The notes beneath the pieces are model-generated. The model was not told the origin of the DNA and did not search any database. It saw nothing but the letters and a program-made list of their open reading frames with translations. DNA of 64,000 nt from Actinoplanes ianthinogenes (GTDB lineage Bacteria; Actinomycetota; Actinomycetes; Mycobacteriales; Micromonosporaceae), in the NCBI RefSeq assembly GCF_018324205.1, contig NZ_AP023356.1, forward strand, positions 7,193,501 through 7,257,500, read 5' to 3'. Shown here piece by piece: positions 40,445 to 48,825 of the stretch (position 1 is the stretch's first letter; each line of letters starts with the position of its first letter). The translations under genes and the position numbers were made by a program.

Positions 40445-43400
40445 CTCCTGAAGCGTCACCTCGTGAAGCACCACCTCGGCGAAACGCAGCACCACCTCCG
40501 GCGCCACCCGGCCCAGCACCGGCAGCGGCGCCGACCACCGGCCCGACACCAGCGCCTCGGCCAGCAACCGGCGTGCCTCGGCCGGCTCGGCGGTCGCGGC
40601 CAGCTCGCACAGCGCCTCGGCCCGGCGGTCCGCCACCACGATGCCCTGTGCGAGCCGGCGAGCCCGGTCCCGGTCGTCGACCGCGGCGGCCGCGCCCGCG
40701 ACCTCCACCAGCGCCCGGGCCTTCAGGTCCGGATCACCGACGAGGTGGGCCGCCGCCTCGGCCTCGCTGCTCAGGGCCCGGGCCCGCGGCCGGTCGCCGA
40801 GCGCCACGGCGGCCCGCGCCACGGCGGCCAGCGCCTCGGCCCGGCTGCCGTCGAAATTGAGGTATTCGGCCGCGGTCTCGGCCTCTCCGAGCAACGCCCG
40901 GGCATCGCGCGGCCGCCCGGCGGCCGCGAGCGCGGCGGCCGCCCGTGCCATGGCGCCGGGTTGTCCGGCGAGGTCGTCCATCTCCCGGACGACCGACGCC
41001 GCTCCCCAGCGGTCACCGGTCCGCGCCCTGGCCAGCGCGACCTCGACCAGCACGAGGTCACGCCACGGCCATCCGGCCATCGGCTCGGCGACGAGGCGAT
41101 AGGCCCGGCGGTGGTTCCCGGTGCGGGCCATCGCCGCGGCGACGTGGGCCAGCGCGATGGTCCGCTCCACCGACTGGGTGGCGTGCCGGACGAGCCCGCG
41201 GGCCTCCCTGATCAGGAGCCGGACACGCCAGCGGCGACCGGCTCCGGTCGCCGCGCGGGCCAACTCGGTCAGCGCGCGGACCCGGTGCTTCGGCTCGGTG
41301 ATGAGCCGGGCGATCCGGCGCCCGCGCCGATGATCGCCGGCCGCGTCGACTGCCCGCGCGAGGTCGATCAGCGCCGCGGGCTGTGCCTCGCCGTCGGTGA
41401 CCGTCCGGGCGCTTCGCCCGGCGCCCGCGATCAATGTGCGCACCCGCGTGAGGTCCCCGCCGACCGGCGCTTCCCGCTGCGCGCCGACAGGCAGCGTGCG
41501 GACGTGCGTGAGGTCTCCGTCGGCGGGCGTTTTCCGTTGCGCGCCGGCAGGCAGCGTGCGGACGTGCGTGAGGTCTCCGTCGGCGGGCGTTTTCCGTTGC
41601 GCGCCGGCAGGCAGGGTGCGGACCTGCGGGACGTCCCCGCCGACCGGCGTGTTCCGTTCGGAGCCGGCGATCGGGGTGTGGACCCGCGGCGCGGTCCCGC
41701 CGCTCACCAGGGTGTGTGCCAGCTCCGTCAAGGTCTCGGCCCGACGTTCGGGGTCGCCGATGCCGCGGGCCAGCCGGTAGGCGCGCTCGTGGTCGCCGTT
41801 GCCGGCGAGCACCACGGCCACGTCGGCGGTCACCCGGCCCTCCACAAGCGGGTCGGTGAGTTCCCGGGCGATCCGTTCGGCCGTCACGTGATCGCCGGCG
41901 CGGGCCGCCGCCACGGCGAGATCGCCCAGCATGGCGATCTGGTAGCCGCGGCCGGCGATGCTCCGCGCGAGCCGCTCGGCCGGCCCGAGCTGCCCGGTCG
42001 CGACCATCAGCCGGCAGAGCCGGGCCTGCGCCTCGGGCCGCTGCGCCGGGTCGGTGGTGCTCCGGGCCACCCGCTCGGCGCGCTCGATCAGGGACCGGGT
42101 GCGCTGCTGGTGCGCTCCGGCGTCGGTCGCCAGGACCATGGCCGTCAGCGCCTCGACCCGCCGGACCGGATTCTCGACGGCGTCGCTGATCTCGTCGGCC
42201 CGCCCGTGCTCGCCGGCGCCGGCCAGCGCCCCGGCCAGGTCGACCAGCGCCCGGTCCCGCCAGTGCGGCTCGGTGACCCCGAGGGCCATCCGGTGTGCTC
42301 GCTGGTGCTCGCCGACCGCGGCGACCACCTCGCAGAACCGGGCGACCAGCGCCGCGCGGAGCTCGCAGCCGAGGGGAGTGTCGCGTAACAGGTCGTCCAC
42401 CTGGCGTACCGCCGCCCGGGCCCGATGCGGCTCGCCGGCCGCGACGGCCGCGCGGGCCAGCGCGGTCAGCACGACGATCCGGTCCACCGCGCTGATCCCG
42501 GCGGCGACCTCGTGGGCCTGTTCCAGGGCGCCGGCCTCGAGGAGCGCCTCGGCCACCGCCTTGAGCGCCTCGCTGCGCCAGTGCCGGTTGCCGAGCTGCC
42601 GCCCCAGGCGCAGCGCCGTGTCGCCGTCGCCGTCCTCGACCGCGTGCCGGGCCAGGTCACGCACGGTCCGGCCCTGCCGGGAGTCGTCGGCGATCTGCCA
42701 CGCCACCGCCACGGCGTCAGCGAACATCGCGGTGGCCCGCCGGTGGTCACCACTCGCGGTGGCCGCCCGCGCGATCTGGGCCAGCGCCATCGCCCGCCGG
42801 TCCGGCTGCGTGATGGACCGGGCGAGCGCCTCGGCCCGCGCCGGATTGCCGATCCGCTCCCACACCGCGGGCAGCCGTACCGGGATCCAGGCGTTGCGGG
42901 TCTCCAGACGCCGCCGGCGGTAGGCGAGCAGGACCATCGCGTACAGATCAATCGTGTCCTGGGTCGATCGCAGATCCTGGCAACCGACGAGCTCGGCGAG
43001 CGCCGCGGTGTCCCCGCCGGTCAGCTCCAGCATCCGGTCGTGGCGCGCGGTGTCCACGACCAGCCGGGTCAGCCGGTCCGCGGCGCCCGCGGCGGCCAGC
43101 ATCCGGGAGTATCCGGCGAGCAGATACTCCGGGGTCTGCGCGGGCCAGCCCGCCGAGCGGTAGGACTCGGCCCAGTCGTGCAGCCGTCCGCGGAACCCGG
43201 CGAGCTGGCGCGGCCCCAGCTGATCCACCGCCGCCTGGTACAGCTCCTCGTGCCCGAGCAGGTACACGCTCACGGCCGAGCCCGGCGCCACCTGCCCGCG
43301 GAACGTCCGCCCGGTGACCGTGTGCAGCACCGCCTTGATCTCCACCAGCTCGGCCTCGGTCAGCTCCCGCAGGTCGGCCGCCGAGAGGCCACCGCGGGCC

Positions 43401-44203
43401 GCCGTGACCAGCCCGAGCAGGTCGCGTTCGAGACGGTTCCCGGCGAGCAGCCGGACCAGTTCGGACTCGCTCTCCCGTTGGATGCTCGACGCGTGCGGCG
43501 AGTCCCCGAGCGGCCGCACGATGCCCGGGTCCCGCAACGGATGCCACTGCGGCACGTCGTCCGGGATCGGCGGATGCGGCCGGCCCGCCACGATCACCCG
43601 CATTCCGGCCGGTGGCCGGGACGGCAGCAGGGCCGCGATGCTGTGCGCGTGCGGCCCGGTCGTCACGCCGCGGTCCTCGTCGAGTCCGTCCACCACCAGT
43701 ACCAGCCGGCCGCCGTCGCGGGCGCACTCCGACGCCGCGCGGGCGAGCAGATCCAGCAGGGCGGACTCCCGTCCCGCCTCGTCGACCACGACCGGCAGGT
43801 CCTCGTCGAGCAGAGCGCACAGCTGCTCGACCAGTTCGGTGGTGAACGCGTCCCGGGTGTCCTGCGCGGCCAGCCGGGCGGTGACGAAGAACGACACCAG
43901 CCGGACCCGGCCGGCCAGCTCCGCCGGTGGACGGAGCACGAACGTCGACAGCAGCGCCGACTTGCCGGCCCACGGTCCGGCCTGCCACCAGGCGTACCGC
44001 GGGTCTCGCTCGGCGAGGCAGAACGCCGCCAGCTCGGCCAGTTCGGCGTCCCGGTCGCGCAGCTCGGGCGGCAGGACGCTCTGCTCGATCCGGCGGGTAT
44101 ACGCCGACCGGGCCCGGGCCCGGCGCCCGGCGTGCTGGTGGATCGTGACCGGCCCGTTGACCTGGCCGATCGCGGTCCCGCCACGCTCGCTGCGTCCGGA
44201 CAC
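40430..44203 (-). CDS. STAND-class ATPase with N-terminal amyloid-like motif and TPR-like repeats (1257 aa)
   Basis: NLR-like signalling ATPase. GTG start at 44203. Residues 9-22 (GTAIGQVNGPVTIH) resemble bacterial amyloid-signalling or RHIM-like motifs. NTPase at about 45-300: P-loop WWQAGPWAGKSALLSTF, Walker B LVLVVDGLDED, then RVIVAGRPHPPIP. A winged-helix-like part with GHEELYQAAVDQLG follows, then ARHDRMLELTGGDTAALAE. From about residue 430 to the end come many Ala/Arg-rich helical hairpins (TPR/SEL-like) of about 35 residues. A 100-residue repeat-encoded insert lies at about 841-940. Cytoplasmic. The small gene upstream ends with a matching G-x-A-I-G-Q motif. Likely a regulated-death or defence sensor. 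Confidence 0.85.
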   Translation of the reverse strand: MSGRSERGGTAIGQVNGPVTIHQHAGRRARARSAYTRRIEQSVLPPELRDRDAELAELAAFCLAERDPRYAWWQAGPWAGKSALLSTFVLRPPAELAGRVRLVSFFVTARLAAQDTRDAFTTELVEQLCALLDEDLPVVVDEAGRESALLDLLARAASECARDGGRLVLVVDGLDEDRGVTTGPHAHSIAALLPSRPPAGMRVIVAGRPHPPIPDDVPQWHPLRDPGIVRPLGDSPHASSIQRESESELVRLLAGNRLERDLLGLVTAARGGLSAADLRELTEAELVEIKAVLHTVTGRTFRGQVAPGSAVSVYLLGHEELYQAAVDQLGPRQLAGFRGRLHDWAESYRSAGWPAQTPEYLLAGYSRMLAAAGAADRLTRLVVDTARHDRMLELTGGDTAALAELVGCQDLRSTQDTIDLYAMVLLAYRRRRLETRNAWIPVRLPAVWERIGNPARAEALARSITQPDRRAMALAQIARAATASGDHRRATAMFADAVAVAWQIADDSRQGRTVRDLARHAVEDGDGDTALRLGRQLGNRHWRSEALKAVAEALLEAGALEQAHEVAAGISAVDRIVVLTALARAAVAAGEPHRARAAVRQVDDLLRDTPLGCELRAALVARFCEVVAAVGEHQRAHRMALGVTEPHWRDRALVDLAGALAGAGEHGRADEISDAVENPVRRVEALTAMVLATDAGAHQQRTRSLIERAERVARSTTDPAQRPEAQARLCRLMVATGQLGPAERLARSIAGRGYQIAMLGDLAVAAARAGDHVTAERIARELTDPLVEGRVTADVAVVLAGNGDHERAYRLARGIGDPERRAETLTELAHTLVSGGTAPRVHTPIAGSERNTPVGGDVPQVRTLPAGAQRKTPADGDLTHVRTLPAGAQRKTPADGDLTHVRTLPVGAQREAPVGGDLTRVRTLIAGAGRSARTVTDGEAQPAALIDLARAVDAAGDHRRGRRIARLITEPKHRVRALTELARAATGAGRRWRVRLLIREARGLVRHATQSVERTIALAHVAAAMARTGNHRRAYRLVAEPMAGWPWRDLVLVEVALARARTGDRWGAASVVREMDDLAGQPGAMARAAAALAAAGRPRDARALLGEAETAAEYLNFDGSRAEALAAVARAAVALGDRPRARALSSEAEAAAHLVGDPDLKARALVEVAGAAAAVDDRDRARRLAQGIVVADRRAEALCELAATAEPAEARRLLAEALVSGRWSAPLPVLGRVAPEVVLRFAEVVLHEVTLQEDEPR
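41383..41682 (-). repeat. Five in-frame 60-bp repeats in the STAND ATPase gene
   Basis: Units at 41623-41682, 41563-41622, 41503-41562, 41443-41502 and 41383-41442 encode 20-residue blocks of type VRTLPAGAQRKTPADGDLTH. The second and third units are identical in protein. Outer units are diverged. They interrupt the helical-repeat region. Confidence 0.85.
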
Positions 44204-44226
44204 CGCCGTGACGCCGCCGGGTTCGG

Positions 44227-44724
44227 TCAGTGGCGGGACCGGCCCGGCGCGGAAGGGTCCGGCTGCTCGCTCCGCCCGGTGTCCGCGGTCAGGTTCGCGT
44301 CGCCGCCGAGCTGCCCGATCGCCACCCCGCCGCTGCCGGTGGTGGCGTAGGCGGCCCCGGTGAAGACCCGGGACCCGGCCCCGGCCACCACCGGCGCGCC
44401 GGTCGGCGACTCCGCTGCCCGGAGCGCGGCCAGCAGGTCGTTGACCCGCGCCCCGAAATCGCCGTCCCGGCGTGCCGCGGCCGTGACCGCCAGCTCCACC
44501 TGCTGCCGGGTCAGGTCGCTGACCCGGTCCGCCGTGGCCTCCTCGGCCAGGTCGTCCAGGGCCGGGTGTGGGCCGAGCTTGGCCGCCACCACCTCGTGCA
44601 ACCGGTCGAGTCCGGCGTCCATCGCGGTGTCGACCTCCGCATCCAGCCGGCCGGCGGCCCGGCGCGCCTTACGCACCGCCCAGGCGATCACGTATCCAGC
44701 CACGACGGACGCTTCGATCACCAC
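44227..44724 (-). CDS. Small membrane-anchored protein with C-terminal amyloid-like motif (165 aa)
   Basis: Not a named family that I recognise. GTG start at 44724. Residues 2-17 are hydrophobic (VIEASVVAGYVIAWAV) followed by KARR, consistent with one N-terminal membrane anchor. Residues about 20-115 are helical and acidic. The tail at about 125-150 (YATTGSGGVAIGQLGGDANL) has a GGVAIGQLGGD motif matching GGTAIGQVNGP near the N-terminus of the ATPase encoded 23 bp downstream. This arrangement (effector C-terminal motif, NLR N-terminal motif) is that of bacterial amyloid-signalling pairs. The anchor could be the effector, permeabilising or tethering. Confidence 0.75.
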   Translation of the reverse strand: MVIEASVVAGYVIAWAVRKARRAAGRLDAEVDTAMDAGLDRLHEVVAAKLGPHPALDDLAEEATADRVSDLTRQQVELAVTAAARRDGDFGARVNDLLAALRAAESPTGAPVVAGAGSRVFTGAAYATTGSGGVAIGQLGGDANLTADTGRSEQPDPSAPGRSRH

Positions 44725-44781
44725 CCGCTGATTTCACCGTCTGTGACCAGAAACGGTCAATCACCCGCACGATGGGTTGCG

Positions 44782-45252
44782 TCAGCGGTCGTACGCCACC
44801 AGGGCGCTGTAGAGCAGCGCCGACACGGCCGCCAGCCCGAGCCCGGCGATCCACGGCCCGGTCGCCAGCAGCCGGGCCGTCTCGGTCTGCCCGGCGGCGT
44901 AGCAGATCCAGGCCGCGACCAGCGACACCGTGCTCACGATCGGCAGCAGCGGCACCAGCCAGGCCAGGTAGAGCCGCCACGGCGCCGGCGAGGGCACCTG
45001 GTCGCTCAGGAACATCCAGGCCACCAGGCCGGCGCCGACGACCAGCACGGCGATCGCGGCGAGGGTGCTCAGCACCAGCCACCCGGCCCCCGCCGGTGGC
45101 CCGTCCAGCACGCCGCTCAGGCTCGGCACGTCCGCACCGGCCCAGCGCAGCACCAGCCACACCAGGGCCAGCGGCGCCGCGGTCAGCACCAGGATGACGA
45201 CCCCGCAGCCCAGCCCGGTCACCCCGCCGAGCACCTGCCGCCGAGCGCTCAC
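44782..45252 (-). CDS. Four-segment membrane protein (156 aa)
   Basis: Unknown function. GTG start at 45252. Hydrophobic segments at about 8-35, 57-82, 93-115 and 127-150, with short polar loops. No catalytic motif is visible. It lies 30 bp downstream of the acyltransferase gene and may be in its operon. Confidence 0.75.
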   Translation of the reverse strand: MSARRQVLGGVTGLGCGVVILVLTAAPLALVWLVLRWAGADVPSLSGVLDGPPAGAGWLVLSTLAAIAVLVVGAGLVAWMFLSDQVPSPAPWRLYLAWLVPLLPIVSTVSLVAAWICYAAGQTETARLLATGPWIAGLGLAAVSALLYSALVAYDR

Positions 45253-45282
45253 CCGTGCCTCCCCTCCCGCACCCCGCCGACG

Positions 45283-46350
45283 CTACCAAGGTGGGCGAAG
45301 CCGGAGCAGCCATCGCCGGGCGGGCCGTTCCACCAGCACGTTGAGCAGCCAGGCGGCGGCGAGCGCCAGCGCCAGCGCGCCCGCGGTGAACGCCGTCGCC
45401 GGGCCGGGCGCCAGCCCACCGGCCCCGGTCGGGACCGCCTCGTGCATCGCCTCGATCGCCGCGAGATGCACGAGGTAGAACGCGAAGGACAGCTCGCCGA
45501 GCCGGCGCAGCACGCGGTTGCGCCATGGCGTCCAGCCGCCCCGCACGTCGGTGCCGGCCGCGGCGACGAGCAGCAGCGCGAAGCCGGGCATCGTGCACGC
45601 GGCCTGGTTCCACGGCTCGTCCACCACGGTGACGGCGAGGTAGCTGTCCAGCACCACCACGACCGCCACCGGCCAGAGCCACCGGCCCGGCGGCGGGAGG
45701 CCGAGCCGGACCAGCCCGGCCAGCGCGACCCCGCAGACGAACTCGGGCAGCCGGCCCGGCGGCGTCCAGTGGAAGAACCAGCGGATCGCCGCGTCGCCGG
45801 CCACCAGCCGCCCGGCGAACGGGCCGAGCACGGTGACGAGCCAGGCCCCGGCCGCCACGATCGTCAGCCCGCGGGCCCGCAGCCGGGCGACCGCCGGGAC
45901 CAGCAGCGGGAACACCAGGTAGAAGAACGCCTCGCAGGAGAGCGTCCAGCTGACCGGGTTCGCGCTCTGGTAGTAGGCGGTGTCCGGCGACCAGCTCTGC
46001 ATCAGGACCAGGTTGGTGAGCACCCCGGGCGCCGAGTCGAACGTGCCCATCCGGCTCATCAGCGGGTAGCAGAGCACCAGCGTGGCCAGGTGCAGCGGAT
46101 AGACCCGGGCGAACCGGCGCCACCAGAACTCACCGGTCCGCTCCCGCGACGACGACCACATCAGCACGAACCCGGACAGCACGAAGAAGAACGAGACCCC
46201 GACGAACCCCGGCGCGAACAGCCAGGTCACCGCGTTGTCGAGCAGCCCCGGCCGGAAGATCCCGGCCAGTTGCAGATGGAACCCGAACACCAGGAAGGCC
46301 GCCACCCACCGCAGCCCGGTCAGCGACGGCAGGTTGACGCCCGCCCCCAC
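45283..46350 (-). CDS. Acyltransferase 3 family membrane protein, OafA/YrhL type (355 aa)
   Basis: Multi-spanning O-acyltransferase that would modify a surface glycan, wall polymer or secreted metabolite. I prefer GTG at 46350 (VGAGVNLPSLTGLRWVAAF), since family members begin close to the SLTGLRW motif; an ATG at 46428 is possible. Motifs seen: FFFVLSGFVLMWSSSRE at about 65-80, the RFARVYPLHL arginine motif at about 90, and SWTLSCEAFFYLVFPLLVP at about 140. Around ten membrane segments. It is divergent from the P450 gene with about 95 bp between starts. Confidence 0.87.
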   Translation of the reverse strand: MGAGVNLPSLTGLRWVAAFLVFGFHLQLAGIFRPGLLDNAVTWLFAPGFVGVSFFFVLSGFVLMWSSSRERTGEFWWRRFARVYPLHLATLVLCYPLMSRMGTFDSAPGVLTNLVLMQSWSPDTAYYQSANPVSWTLSCEAFFYLVFPLLVPAVARLRARGLTIVAAGAWLVTVLGPFAGRLVAGDAAIRWFFHWTPPGRLPEFVCGVALAGLVRLGLPPPGRWLWPVAVVVVLDSYLAVTVVDEPWNQAACTMPGFALLLVAAAGTDVRGGWTPWRNRVLRRLGELSFAFYLVHLAAIEAMHEAVPTGAGGLAPGPATAFTAGALALALAAAWLLNVLVERPARRWLLRLRPPW

Positions 46351-46445
46351 CGGCGAACCGTAACACCCGATTCGTGAGCAATTGCCCTGATCGGCGAGCG
46401 TGGCCGGCGTAGGACCGGCGGGGTGCATGACGCCATGATGGCGGG

Positions 46446-47618
46446 GTGATGGACACCGCCGCGCGCCACGAGTTCCGCGTTCTCGCCGCCGCGCATCCGA
46501 AGTTGCCGATGCTGCTCACCGCCGGGCGGCTGGCCCGGCGGCTGCGGAGGGTGCCGCGGATCGGCTGGGTCACCTCGGATCCGCTGACCGCGCGGCGGAT
46601 CCTCAACGATCCGGAGCACTTCACGCTGCTCGGTGAGGGCGGCGTCGGGCACCTGTGGGCGCAGGTGCTCGGCGACTGGGTCTACGAGATCTTCGACGGA
46701 CCGGGGCACCACCAGTTGCGGGCGCGGACCCGGGATCTGTTCACCGACGAGAGCGCGCGCCGGCTCACCGACCGGGTGGTCGGTCCGCGCCTGGACCGGG
46801 CCGGCGCGGAACTGCGGGCCGGGAAGACCGTCGACGTCGCCGACCTGGCCCGGATCGTCGTGGGCCGGATCGTGGCGGATCTGCTGCTGTTGCCCGTGGC
46901 GGATCGTGACGAGTCGTACCGAAAAATCTTTGCGACCGGTGAGGAACTCGCCGCCCTGGCCCTGGGGACCACCGCGTCCACGCACCTCCCGGCGGAGACG
47001 ATCGCGCGGGCCAAGGAGATCGTCGGCCGGCTGACCGCCAACGTGGCCGGCTCGTGGCGCACCGCGCCACCGGAGACGGTCCTCGGCCGCTGCCGCGACC
47101 TGGGTCTGGAGCAGCGGCAGGCGGAGGGGCTGGCCACCCTGCTGATGGTGGCCGGCACCGAGACGGCGGCCAGCGCGATGGCCCGGACCGTCGCGATCCT
47201 GCACGACACCGGCGCCCAGCACCGCCTGCGCGCCGAGCCGGACCTGCTGCCCGAGGCGGTCCGGGAGGGCCTGCGGGTGACCACGCCGGCCCCGCTGATC
47301 GGCCGCGCGGTCGCGGCCGACGTGACCGTCGACGGGCGGCTGCTGCGCGCGGGCGAGCGCGTGCTGATGCTGACCTGGACGGCCAACAACGCCGCCGGTG
47401 GCTTCGACCTGGACCGCGGTTACCTGCCCGAGCAGCGGCAGCTGTGGTTCGGCGCGGGGCGCCACCTGTGCCTCGGCGCCCCGGTCGCCCGTGCCGAGAT
47501 CTCCGGTCTGCTGCGGACGTTGCTCGGCACCGGCCGCCCGTGGACGATCACCGGCCGGCGCTACCGCCGCAACGTGCTGATCCCGTCCTACGAGTCGTTG
47601 CCGGTCAGGTTGGCGTAG
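46446..47618 (+). CDS. Cytochrome P450 (390 aa)
   Basis: Class I bacterial P450 monooxygenase. GTG at 46446 or the adjacent ATG at 46449 is the start. I-helix VAGTETAASAMA at about 235, ExxR as EAVREGLR at about 280, heme-binding loop FGAGRHLCLGAPVAR with Cys342 as thiolate ligand. Length is usual for soluble forms. No ferredoxin or reductase gene is nearby. The 3' end overlaps the convergent FAD monooxygenase gene by 31 bp. Confidence 0.92.
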   Translation: MMDTAARHEFRVLAAAHPKLPMLLTAGRLARRLRRVPRIGWVTSDPLTARRILNDPEHFTLLGEGGVGHLWAQVLGDWVYEIFDGPGHHQLRARTRDLFTDESARRLTDRVVGPRLDRAGAELRAGKTVDVADLARIVVGRIVADLLLLPVADRDESYRKIFATGEELAALALGTTASTHLPAETIARAKEIVGRLTANVAGSWRTAPPETVLGRCRDLGLEQRQAEGLATLLMVAGTETAASAMARTVAILHDTGAQHRLRAEPDLLPEAVREGLRVTTPAPLIGRAVAADVTVDGRLLRAGERVLMLTWTANNAAGGFDLDRGYLPEQRQLWFGAGRHLCLGAPVARAEISGLLRTLLGTGRPWTITGRRYRRNVLIPSYESLPVRLA

Positions 47619-48751
47619 ACGTCGTACTCGTGGATCCAGCCGACCATCTGGGGCAGGCCGGCGAGGCGGGCGTTGCGTTCCTCGGCGGGCGGGCCGTCGG
47701 GGACCTGGAAGCAGGTCGCGTTGGTGCGCGAGCCCAGCTGGATCTGCCGGGTGCGTGCCTTGCGGGCCTGCTCGTAACGGTGCAGGCCGTCCGGCTGGCC
47801 GAGGAAGTGGGCGAGGGCCGCGGCGTCCTCGATCGCCTGGTTGGTGCCCTGGCCGGCGTGCGGCAGCATCGGGTGGGCCGCGTCGCCGAGCAGGGTGACC
47901 CGCTCGGTGCTCCAGCGGCGGAGCGGCTCGCGGTCGTACAGCGCCCAGCGGCCGGTCTCCTCGGCGCCGGCCAGCAGCGCGGTCACCGTCGGGCTCCAGC
48001 CCGCGAAGGCGGCGACCGCCTCGGCCGGCTCGCACCGCGCCGACCAGGACTCCAAGGTCCACTCCGGATCCGGCACGTACGCCACGAAGTTGATCAGCTC
48101 GCCACCGCGTACCGGATAGGCGACCAGGTGGCGGCCCGGGCCGAGGAAGAAGGTAAGCCCGAACGTGTCGCCGCCCGGCACCCGGTCCACCGGGACCAGG
48201 CCGCGGAAGCAGCTCATCGCGGCGAACACCGCCTCGTCGGTGTCGTTCACGTGGTGCCGCACCGTCGAGCGCAGCCCGTCCGCGCCGACCACCACGTCCG
48301 CCTCGGCGCCGGAGCCGTCGGCGAACTCCAGGCCGGCCCCGGTCGCCGACTCGTGCACGGCCACGCACCGGCGTCCCAGGTGCGGCTCACCGTCGAACGC
48401 GGTGAGCAGCACCTGGTGGAAGTCGGCGCGGTGGATGCCGAGGAACGGGCCGCCGAAACGTTGCTCGTACCAGTCGCCCATCGGGTGCTCGTGGAAGATC
48501 TCGCCGGTGCGCCAGTGGTGGAACTGGATCCGGTGCAGGTTCGACGAGGCCTCCCGGACCGCCTTGCCCAGGCCGAGCGCGTCCAGCACCCGCATCCCGT
48601 TGCCGCCCAGGGACACCCCGGCGCCGATCTCGCTCAGCTCACCGGCCTGGTCGTACACGTCGACCTCGTGCCCGCGCGCCCGCAACGCGATCGCGGCGGT
48701 GAGCCCACCGATCCCGGACCCGACAACCGCCACCCTCGTCATGGATGTCAT
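47588..48751 (-). CDS. FAD-dependent aromatic-ring monooxygenase (387 aa)
   Basis: Single-component flavoprotein hydroxylase of the salicylate/3-hydroxybenzoate type. ATG at 48751 (MTSMTRVAVVGSGIGGLTAA); the second ATG nine bases on is possible. Rossmann GSGIGGLTAAIALRARG at about 10-26, DG motif VVVGADGLRSTVR at about 155, and the GD motif VTLLGDAAHPMLPHAGQGTN at about 275-295. Cytoplasmic, NAD(P)H-dependent by family. Convergent and overlapping with the P450 gene. A shared pathway is possible but not shown. Confidence 0.9.
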   Translation of the reverse strand: MTSMTRVAVVGSGIGGLTAAIALRARGHEVDVYDQAGELSEIGAGVSLGGNGMRVLDALGLGKAVREASSNLHRIQFHHWRTGEIFHEHPMGDWYEQRFGGPFLGIHRADFHQVLLTAFDGEPHLGRRCVAVHESATGAGLEFADGSGAEADVVVGADGLRSTVRHHVNDTDEAVFAAMSCFRGLVPVDRVPGGDTFGLTFFLGPGRHLVAYPVRGGELINFVAYVPDPEWTLESWSARCEPAEAVAAFAGWSPTVTALLAGAEETGRWALYDREPLRRWSTERVTLLGDAAHPMLPHAGQGTNQAIEDAAALAHFLGQPDGLHRYEQARKARTRQIQLGSRTNATCFQVPDGPPAEERNARLAGLPQMVGWIHEYDVYANLTGNDS

Positions 48752-48775
48752 CGAACATCATCGTGATCCATGGCG

Positions 48776-48810
48776 AAAGGCCCGTCCCGCACCTCGCGGC
48801 GGGACGGGCC
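48776..48810 (-). terminator. Hairpin terminator of the GH6 cellulase gene
   Basis: GGCCCGTCCCGC at 48779-48790 pairs exactly with 48799-48810, 16 bases beyond the cellulase stop. On the minus strand the stem is followed by TTT. Confidence 0.8.
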
Positions 48811-48825
48811 CTCACGTCGTGATTC

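Noticed and set aside
46351..46428. N-terminal extension of the acyltransferase to ATG 46428
   Set aside because: The extra 26 residues are not hydrophobic or conserved in type, and they would leave almost no promoter space to the P450 gene. Not fully excluded.
46446..48751. Secondary-metabolite gene cluster
   Set aside because: Two oxygenases and an acyltransferase are not enough; no PKS, NRPS, terpene synthase or other core enzyme is present.
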